Assembly (NCBI RefSeq): GCF_916715725.1
Contig: NZ_CAKAPD010000001.1
Coordinates: 248,001-312,000, forward strand
Length of the DNA stretch: 64,000 bases
From: an uncultured Rothia sp.
Lineage (GTDB): Bacteria; Actinomycetota; Actinomycetes; Actinomycetales; Micrococcaceae
Reading direction: 5' to 3'
The notes under the pieces are model-generated. The model saw only the letters and a program-made list of their open reading frames with translations, was not told the origin of the DNA and ran no database searches. Position 1 is the first letter of the stretch, and each line of letters starts with the position of its first letter. This document shows positions 52,171-59,002 of the stretch, piece by piece. Both the position numbers and the translations under genes were made by a program.

Positions 52171-54171
52171 TTAGCGGTGAGAACTGAGCTGCATCTCACT
52201 ACGGCGACGGCGACTCAAACGCATACCGGCAAGCAGTGACAGCGATCCAGCGGCACTAATGACCAACATATTGGAGGCGCCGGTAGCCGCCAACTGCTCG
52301 CGCTTCTGCTGGGCACCGGAGGCAACCTTCTGGGAGCCAGATGCCTGTGCTTCAACCTTCTGTGCTTCAACCTTCTGTGCTTCAACCTTCTGTGCTTCAA
52401 CCTTCTGTGCAGAAACATTCTGCGCGGGAGCACCCTGAACACCAGCCGGAGCGTCCTTCTTCTGCTCAGCACCGCTCTCCCCCGCCTTCTGCTCGGTAGC
52501 GGAAGCCTGATCAGCCACAGGCTCAGTAGGCGCCGAAGCATCGACCGCGGGAGTCTCGGCTGCGGAAGTGTCGGCTACGGGAGCCTCGACAGTGGGCGCA
52601 TCCTGCTCAGGGGTAGTGGGCAGGGGGGCTGCGGGCTGGCTATCCACGCCATCGCGTTCGACAGTAAAGCCGCCATTGACCATGCGCACAGTACCCTGCT
52701 CATCCTCCGCCACAGCGCTCACACGGTAAGTAGTGCCGGGCTTGAGTGCCGAGCCAGGAATCTGCACCTGGGCAATGAAAGCACCGGAGGCATCAATCTC
52801 AGAGACATCAGCCGAAGCAATCACGCCGCCGGTTGCCACACCGTATTCGTCGACAGCACTAACCATCAGGTGTACCGAACTGACACCGGTGAAGCCCTCG
52901 CCACGCAGGGTCAGGGTCTTAGCTGAGTCGTTTTCAGGAACTACGGTTTCTTCTACGTGCAGGCGGGCGGTCATCACGGGGTTAGAGGTGTTGTTCTGTT
53001 CTTTAGTGGTGTCGTGGACGCGGTCGAAGACGGTATTGCGCGGCAGGCTGTAGTGGCGGCGCGGGTCATCCTCGGGCAATACGTGGTCGAACTTCTCGAC
53101 GGGGCTCACGGCAACTACCTGCTCAGAATCAGCCTGGGCGTTCTGCTCGGGCTGCGCTTCCTCTGCAGGCTGCTTCTTCTCGAACTGTGCCTGCTCCGCC
53201 ATTGCACGCTCAGCGGTAGCAACCGGAGCGGAGCCATTCTGTGCATTCCAACCATTCATGAAGGGAACCTCAACTTCCTGGGCGGTGTAACCATTAGCGG
53301 TAGAGGGCGCAACCTCAACGCTCAGCACATAGCGCAGGTCTTCGTGAACAGCCTGCACTTCTTCCAGCCTGGATCCGGGCACTTCAATGCCATCCAGGAG
53401 GGTGCCGTTCATAACGTCGGCGCGCGCGGGAGAGGCAGCGAGCAGGATGCGGTTACCCTGGCTATCCAGGGCGTAAGCGTAGGTCATGACTTCGAAAGCC
53501 TGCGCCTCACCCAGACCGGTGACCTTGTAGACGACAAGGTTCTTATCCTGCGGGATTTCCAGCTGCCCCGAAAGAATCTGAGCGTTGAGCGGCTCATCCT
53601 GGGTGTCCGCGGGCAGCAGCTCAAGGGGTGCGGAGGAGTTGTAGGAGGGGTCCTCGGTTGCGTAGCCCTTACCGGGGTCGACCACGGCAGTTGCGACGAC
53701 GTACTGCTGGTTGGGGTCGAGGGTACCTGCAGGCAGGGTCAACTGGGTGCTGAAACGGCCACCATCCACATCGAGTTCGGGCACGAGGGTCATCGTCACT
53801 GCGGAGCCGCGACCCAGTGCGTAGAGGGGGTACTGGCGGTATTCGCTCACGTACACCGCCACGCCGTAACGTTCAACGGCACCGCCGGTGAAGCCTTCAC
53901 CTGTGACGGTGATGCTCTGCGAGCGTGCGGGGTTAATGACGACGCCCTGCTCGACGTACACCTGCGGGGAGGTTTGGGTAGCGACGTTTTCGATGGGGGT
54001 TGCGTTTGCTGCGGAGGGGGGATTGTCGGGTTCTACCGCAGTCGATGAAGCAATTCCGCCAGTATTTTGCACCTGCACATCTGCGTGCGCAGCACCAACA
54101 CCGGTAACGGACAGGACGGATGCAGCAATAGCGGCTGTTGCTCGGGTTTTTGAGTGAGCGGGTTCGGGCAT
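52171..54171 (-). CDS. LAATG-anchored surface protein with three beta domains
   Basis: 666 residues from the ATG with AAAAGG about 9 bases upstream. Signal peptide ~1-30 (IAASVLSVTGVGAAHA). Three copies of the shared domain type are visible: ~68-187 (SITVTGEGFTGGAVERYGVA), ~195-305 (LVVYKVTGLGEAQAFEVMTY) and ~402-505 (TLTLRGEGFTGVSSVHLMVS, IPGSALKPGTTYRVSAV). The acidic linker includes four tandem KVEAQ units near residue 600. LAATG at 627-631, a membrane helix and RRRR form a class E-type sorting signal. The GEGFTG opening is like that of cell-surface Ig-like/IPT repeats. Likely adhesin or ligand-binding protein. Confidence 0.82.
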   Translation of the reverse strand: MPEPAHSKTRATAAIAASVLSVTGVGAAHADVQVQNTGGIASSTAVEPDNPPSAANATPIENVATQTSPQVYVEQGVVINPARSQSITVTGEGFTGGAVERYGVAVYVSEYRQYPLYALGRGSAVTMTLVPELDVDGGRFSTQLTLPAGTLDPNQQYVVATAVVDPGKGYATEDPSYNSSAPLELLPADTQDEPLNAQILSGQLEIPQDKNLVVYKVTGLGEAQAFEVMTYAYALDSQGNRILLAASPARADVMNGTLLDGIEVPGSRLEEVQAVHEDLRYVLSVEVAPSTANGYTAQEVEVPFMNGWNAQNGSAPVATAERAMAEQAQFEKKQPAEEAQPEQNAQADSEQVVAVSPVEKFDHVLPEDDPRRHYSLPRNTVFDRVHDTTKEQNNTSNPVMTARLHVEETVVPENDSAKTLTLRGEGFTGVSSVHLMVSAVDEYGVATGGVIASADVSEIDASGAFIAQVQIPGSALKPGTTYRVSAVAEDEQGTVRMVNGGFTVERDGVDSQPAAPLPTTPEQDAPTVEAPVADTSAAETPAVDASAPTEPVADQASATEQKAGESGAEQKKDAPAGVQGAPAQNVSAQKVEAQKVEAQKVEAQKVEAQASGSQKVASGAQQKREQLAATGASNMLVISAAGSLSLLAGMRLSRRRRSEMQLSSHR
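52350..52412. repeat. KVEAQ-encoding tandem repeat
   Basis: A 15-bp unit (reading TTCTGTGCTTCAACC on the plus strand) is repeated about four times head to tail, inside the linker of the LAATG surface protein. Such in-frame repeats can expand or contract and change stalk length. Confidence 0.8.
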
Positions 54172-54811
54172 GGAACACACCTTTTCTGTGAGTGTGAACG
54201 ATACCCTCCGGAGGGTGCCACGGAGTGAAGATGGTTGGGTACCTCTTCAGGAATGAACGCTATAACGCACGGACTAGTCATAACATTCCTGTAATGGTGG
54301 AAGTTACCGCGAAGGGAATCGCTCTATTTATCGGTAATTCCACACTAACAATACTTTTTAGATTATTGCTGTAAATACGCTTTACGTCCTGACTATTTTC
54401 TTGTGCAATAACCACATGGAATATTTTTTACTCTCCAGAACAGTATCAAGAGCACTCAAATTGCATGGACTAGGCGAAATTTTTCAACTCTCCCTTGAGG
54501 CTCAAGGTTTTATTGCATGCATATGCAGTTTTAATGGATTTGAGATAAAAATATTCTGCACATCCATGCATTTAATTTATTTCTTTTAAGTGAAAAAATT
54601 GCAGGTCACAGCGCTTTTCCCCGCACATTGATTAAAAGCGTGCGTACCAATAACCACGCACAAAATAAGTCGACAAAATCATTCCGTTACGTCAGTCTGC
54701 ACCCCCAATACGGAAGAGCCCCCCTCTCACCCCGCTTGCCGCACACACCTTGCCACACACAACTACCCCCCCCAGATCCAAAGAACAGCTCAACAAAAAC
54801 TGCTAGCACGC
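54172..54811. other. AT-rich intergenic region
   Basis: About 640 bp without a supported gene. The part at 54300-54660 is strikingly AT-rich for this genome. It includes TCTATTTATCGGT at 54323-54335, shared with 47591-47603. A 62-residue plus-strand frame (54401-54589) lacks a ribosome site. It could contain long promoter regions or remnants of transferred DNA. Confidence 0.5.
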
Positions 54812-54854
54812 AAAAGTGCCGCCAATACCCTTTCAGAGTATTGGCGGCACTTAA
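54812..54854 (-). terminator. Terminator after the LANTG surface protein
   Basis: AGTGCCGCCAATAC (54815-54828) and GTATTGGCGGCACT (54838-54851) are perfectly complementary. In the minus direction TTTTGCG follows. Confidence 0.9.
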
Positions 54855-54913
54855 ATCACTCACCTTGCGGCGAGTATCAGATATTCAGAACCTAGCCTAT
54901 AGAGGCTGAGCTA

Positions 54914-56686
54914 TTAGAGGCTGCGGCGGCGCAGGAGCATCAGTGCGGCACCAGCAATCAGAGCTGCGGCGCCAACGCCTGCGATACCTGCAACACCCTC
55001 AGCACCGGTGTTAGCCAGCTGCGGCTTCGAGGAAGCCGAAGAAGAGGTCGAAGTCGAACCCTTGGTGCCGGAGACACCTACAGTGTGCCCCTTGGAGCTA
55101 GAGGAGGTAGCAGCGGATGCGTTACCAACCTTAGCCTTGGGTGCCTGAGAAGAAGGCATGCGGGTCTCGGTTACGACAACCGAACCATCTTCGCGCATCT
55201 CAGCGGTGAAGACGCTGGTGGTGCCGTCGCCGTTATCGCGAACGGTGGTGTTCTCGTCCTCGGTAGCTGCCGGCAGGGTCGGTGCGGGGTTGTTCGCATC
55301 GCTCACGGTAGCGGTGGTGACTGCCACCTGGTGTACCAGGCCGTTGGGGTCACTGGTTGCCACCATTGCGTAGGCGTAACCGGGCTGCAGCAGTTCAGCA
55401 AGAACGCTGACCTTGACGCGGAAGGTGCCGTTCACGATTTCAGAAGCAGGCACATCGTGGGTTGCCAGAGCATCACCGGTGATGTTGCCGTTTGCATCCA
55501 GGCGGAAGATAGCGATCTGCACACCGTTAGCGACGGACTCGTGGGTGAAGCCGGAGCCATTGAAGGTCAGAACGTTGTACTGATCGTTCGGGTTCAGGGA
55601 AGCATCCTCGGTGGTGAGGGTTGCGTTCTCGGGTGCCGCGGGCGCCTCAGGAGCGGGGGTCTCGTCAGCCTTGGGGGCTTCCGGAGCAGGAGTTTCTTCC
55701 TTGGGAGTCTCAGTCTTGGGAGCCTCGGGTGCCGGGGTCTCATCAGCCTTCGGGGTCTCGGGCGCCGGGGTTACGGGAGCGGGAGTCTCGTCAGCCTTGG
55801 GGGTCTCAGGCTTGGGAGCTTCAGGGGCGGGGGTCTCTTCGGTCTTCGGAGCTTCGGGAGAAGCGGAATCGGTGACCTTGAAGGAGGAGAGAGCTACGAG
55901 CTTCTGATCGGGCTGACCCTGCGGGTTGCTGACAGCAACCAGAGCGTAGGATGCGCCTGCGGGCAGCTTGCTTGCCTCAACGGTGAACGCGGTCTTGAAG
56001 GAGCCGTCCTGAATCTGATCTGCAGACACAGAGACGGTAGCGATAGCATCGCCGGTGACCTGCTTGTTTGCATCCAGTGCGTAGATGCTGACCTGAACGC
56101 CAGGGCCAACCTTCTCACCGTAGAAGCCGGTGCCAACAACGTTCACGGTGTTGAACTGTGCGTCACCGGGGAAGTGAGCGTTCTCAATAACGACGGAGGG
56201 ATCAGCCTGCTTTGCCTCGGGAGCCGGGGTGGAGGGGGTGGTCGGCTCAGGGGTTGCAGGAGCAGTGGGGGCAGGGGTCTCTGCCTTGGGGGTCTCTGCC
56301 TTGGGGGTCTCGGTTGCATCAGCCTTGGGAGCCTCGGTAGCGTCAGCCTTAGGAGCTTCGGTCTTGGGTGCTTCAGCCTTAGGTGCCTCGGTTGCAGGAG
56401 CGGTGGGGGCAGGGGTCTCAGTCTTGGGAGCTTCGGTTGCCTCAGCCTTAGGAGCCTCAGCCTTGGGGGTTTCAGCCTTAGGAGCCTGGGTTGCCTCAGC
56501 CTTGGGGGTCTCGGTTGCGTTGCCGCCAGGCAGGGAAGAAGTCTGAGCGGTTGCCTTCTGATCGACAACCTGCTGCTGGTCAGCGGGTGCTTCTGCCGCG
56601 AAAGTTGCCGGGATTGCTGCCACGGAACCGGCAGTAAAGGCTGCCGCTGCTGCGATCTTGTAAACGCGACGGGTAGTCTTCGACAT
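54914..56686 (-). CDS. LANTG-anchored surface protein with two beta domains and TPKAE repeats
   Basis: 590 residues with AGGAAAA just before the ATG. Signal peptide ~1-31 (AAFTAGSVAAIPATFAAE). Residues ~55-160 are Ala/Pro/Glu/Lys repeats of the type (A/T)PKAE. The shared domain appears at ~164-273 (VSIYALDANKQVTGDAIATV, IQDGSFKTAFTVEASKLPAG) and ~354-463 (IAIFRLDANGNITGDALATH, IVNGTFRVKVSVLAELLQPG), separated by another TPAPEAPK linker. LANTG at 557-561, a membrane helix and RRRSL form the sorting signal. It is the clearest two-copy example of the domain. Likely a wall-anchored stalked surface protein. Confidence 0.85.
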   Translation of the reverse strand: MSKTTRRVYKIAAAAAFTAGSVAAIPATFAAEAPADQQQVVDQKATAQTSSLPGGNATETPKAEATQAPKAETPKAEAPKAEATEAPKTETPAPTAPATEAPKAEAPKTEAPKADATEAPKADATETPKAETPKAETPAPTAPATPEPTTPSTPAPEAKQADPSVVIENAHFPGDAQFNTVNVVGTGFYGEKVGPGVQVSIYALDANKQVTGDAIATVSVSADQIQDGSFKTAFTVEASKLPAGASYALVAVSNPQGQPDQKLVALSSFKVTDSASPEAPKTEETPAPEAPKPETPKADETPAPVTPAPETPKADETPAPEAPKTETPKEETPAPEAPKADETPAPEAPAAPENATLTTEDASLNPNDQYNVLTFNGSGFTHESVANGVQIAIFRLDANGNITGDALATHDVPASEIVNGTFRVKVSVLAELLQPGYAYAMVATSDPNGLVHQVAVTTATVSDANNPAPTLPAATEDENTTVRDNGDGTTSVFTAEMREDGSVVVTETRMPSSQAPKAKVGNASAATSSSSKGHTVGVSGTKGSTSTSSSASSKPQLANTGAEGVAGIAGVGAAALIAGAALMLLRRRSL

Positions 56687-57135
56687 TTTTCCTCGATCTC
56701 TGATTATCGGTGTTGAACCTACCGTGGTTCACCCCCGTCTTTGAAGGTGCAGTAGGCCCATACATGGGTGTGACTGCTAAAAGGCTAGCATTTGCCCCTG
56801 GACGTTTAGCATGCTTACCGTCATCTTTGCCCAACTGTAACGAAATCGTTATAAAACAACCCCTTAACTTGAGGGTTAATACAGACCAATCCGGGGATTT
56901 TGCACCCATCTACTGACATACGAGGACATATAACCCTATCTTTTGATTGCATTTGAAGAAAATATAGGGTGTTCCATAGGTGATTTCAGCTCGCCATTTT
57001 CACCTTAGTGAACCTTAAAGTCTCACGTACCACTTCACAGTTCCCTCAAGTTCTCCTTCATGCCTCTCCCCCGCCTCTCAACACCCCACGGGCACCTTCA
57101 TGTATGCCTTCTCTACGCGCCGAGAACACAGAGAA
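56687..57135. other. Promoter region of the LANTG protein gene
   Basis: Holds TCTCTGATTATCGGTG at 56697-56712, shared with the region before the 604-residue protein, and an ACCCTAT...ATAGGGT pairing at about 56932-56970. No gene is supported. Confidence 0.45.
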
Positions 57136-57173
57136 ACACCCCGCCCACATCCAGATAGGGATGCGGGCGGGGC
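57136..57173 (-). terminator. Terminator after the SDR gene
   Basis: CCCCGCCCACATCC and GGGATGCGGGCGGGG form a strong stem around AGATA. In the minus direction TGTTTCTCT follows. Confidence 0.82.
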
Positions 57174-57224
57174 TACCAAAGTCGATGCCTCACTGAGGCT
57201 CAAGCGTCACGGCGCGCCGCGAGC

Positions 57225-58025
57225 TTAGCTCTCCTTGCGAATCACCTTGAACTGGCTCGGCTGCGCCACCGGGCGAATAGTAATACGGTCAAGGTTCACG
57301 TGGTGCGGAACGTTCAGCGCAAAGGTCACGGTCTGCGCCACATCCTCGGCGGTCAGCGGCTTTTCAACGCCCGCGTAGACGCGCTCGGCGGCTTCCTTGG
57401 AACCCAGGCGGTTCAGAGAGAACTCCTCGGTGTGCACCATGCCCGGGCAAATCTCAATCACGCGAATATTATTCTCTGCCTCTTCCAGGCGGAGCGCCTC
57501 GGTCAGGCCGCGAGCGCCGAACTTCGCCGCATTGTATCCGGCGCCGCCTTCGTAGCCGTGCTCGGCAGCGGTGGAGGTCAGGTTCAGGATCGTGCCGTGA
57601 CCGTTCAGGCGCAGAGCCTCCGCGAAGGCGCGCACCATGTGCAGAATACCCAGCACGTTCATCTGGTACATCTTCAGATAATCGGCGGTCTTACCGTCGG
57701 CGACCTTGTCCACGCCGATAGCGCCGCCGGCAATATTGACCAGGGCGTCAATGGTGCCCTGCTCTTCCAGAATCTGCTCGGCAACAAAGCGGACGGAGTG
57801 CTCGTCGGTCACGTCGCAGGTCACCGGGTGAGCACCGGTCTCCGCGTAGAGGGTGTAGAGGCGGTCGGTACGGCGCGCCAGGGCGTAGACGGTCCAGCCG
57901 CTCGCCACGAGCTGCTGCACGGTAGCGCGACCAATACCGCTGGATGCGCCGGTCACCACGGCAACTTTGCCGTCGCCGGTATGAGGCAGGAAAGGAGATG
58001 CAGGAATGTGGGTGTTCTCAGTCAT
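57225..58025 (-). CDS. Short-chain dehydrogenase/reductase (YdfG-like)
   Basis: 266 residues. NAD(P)-binding TGASSGIG at ~25-32, the CDVTDEHS adenine-side motif, NIAGGAIG, the catalytic Ser in NLTSTAAEHG and YNAAK (Tyr-x3-Lys). The C-terminal part (CPGMVHTEEFSLNR, NLDRITIRPVAQPSQ) resembles YdfG-type enzymes acting on 3-hydroxy acids such as L-allo-threonine or serine. The substrate is inferred from resemblance only. Not closely related to the SDR at 8158. Monocistronic. Confidence 0.87.
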   Translation of the reverse strand: MTENTHIPASPFLPHTGDGKVAVVTGASSGIGRATVQQLVASGWTVYALARRTDRLYTLYAETGAHPVTCDVTDEHSVRFVAEQILEEQGTIDALVNIAGGAIGVDKVADGKTADYLKMYQMNVLGILHMVRAFAEALRLNGHGTILNLTSTAAEHGYEGGAGYNAAKFGARGLTEALRLEEAENNIRVIEICPGMVHTEEFSLNRLGSKEAAERVYAGVEKPLTAEDVAQTVTFALNVPHHVNLDRITIRPVAQPSQFKVIRKES

Positions 58026-58151
58026 ACTTTAATCCTAGTAGAGTGATGCCCGCGGGTGCTCTGATCGAGCAGACTCGCGGGCATATATTTTGAAATTTTC
58101 GATAGTGAGATAGGCGCCGGTACCACAACCGCCCGACACCCCGTCAGGCTA

Positions 58152-58466
58152 CTACCTGCGGCGGCGCGGCAGACCCCAGCGGCTCCTGCCGCCGTCACGG
58201 AATCCGAGGCGATGCTCAAAATACACGGGCGAGCTACTACCGGTCTTAATCGTGTCCGGAGGGACCGTACCCTCACGCGCCGACAGCAGATAAAGAATCG
58301 CAGCGCCGGGCATGAACACAATCAGCGGCAGCACGAAACGCATGCGCGCCTCGCCATAGCCGCTACGCACCGTCAAATGCCAGATGCACAACGCCACCAG
58401 CACCAGGTGCAGTATCAGCAGAACAGTTTCAGGCGTACCCAAACCAAAAATACTCAGAGAACTCAT
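58152..58466 (-). CDS. Small membrane protein, PLDc_N-like
   Basis: 104 residues with AAGGAG before the ATG. Two membrane helices are visible: TVLLILHLVLVALCIWHL and FVLPLIVFMPGAAILYLLS. The second, with the proline and length, recalls the PLDc_N domain of small actinobacterial membrane proteins; that match is tentative. The C-terminus is basic (GRSRWGLPRRRR). It is not close to another gene on its strand. Confidence 0.7.
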   Translation of the reverse strand: MSSLSIFGLGTPETVLLILHLVLVALCIWHLTVRSGYGEARMRFVLPLIVFMPGAAILYLLSAREGTVPPDTIKTGSSSPVYFEHRLGFRDGGRSRWGLPRRRR

Positions 58467-58668
58467 TGGCAGCTCCTTGAAAGTCGTGTACTTTCAGTCT
58501 ACGCCGCGCCAGCGCCCCTGAGAAGGATTCGTGAGCTGTTGATAGGCAAGATTTTCACGCCTACACTGCAGATAACCGAAGCAGGATACGAGGGGCTCTC
58601 TCCCCCATCGCCTTTCCGCCGAGTTTTCCGCTGAATCGCCGATTACTCCTCATATAGGGAACCTCCAC

Positions 58669-58983
58669 ATGACAGCAACACCGCACCAGCGCATCGCCAC
58701 TCTCCGAGAGCAGCGCCAAGCGCTCCAGCAGCGGGCGCGCACTATCCGTGCCACCACCGGAACCCCCTACAGTTCCGAAGTTCACCTACTGCTCGGGCAG
58801 AGCTACCTCGACCCCGCCAGCTGGCAGGAACTCTGTACCTCCACCGGGATACGCGCCGCAGTACGCAGGGTGCGTTTTGTGCGCCGATACAAGCCCCTCC
58901 TGGCACGTCTAGAAGCCGCCATCGAGCAGTACGAACAACGCAGCACAGCACAGAATTCCCCTGGAGCTGAGAGAATGCCGTGA
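58669..58983 (+). CDS. Small helical protein of unknown function
   Basis: 104 residues with AGGGA before the ATG. It is Arg/Gln-rich and probably all helical (IATLREQRQALQQRARTIRA, VRRYKPLLARLEAAIEQYEQ). It ends 19 bp before valS, so it is probably co-transcribed. No family is recognised. The segment around YSSEVHLLLGQ faintly resembles YTNEVYELWHQ of the hypothetical protein downstream of valS. Confidence 0.65.
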   Translation: MTATPHQRIATLREQRQALQQRARTIRATTGTPYSSEVHLLLGQSYLDPASWQELCTSTGIRAAVRRVRFVRRYKPLLARLEAAIEQYEQRSTAQNSPGAERMP

Positions 58984-59002
58984 ATATGAGAAAATAGCCG
59001 TT

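Noticed and set aside
54401..54589. 62-codon plus-strand open frame in the AT-rich island
   Set aside because: Its composition follows the local AT content and there is no ribosome site.
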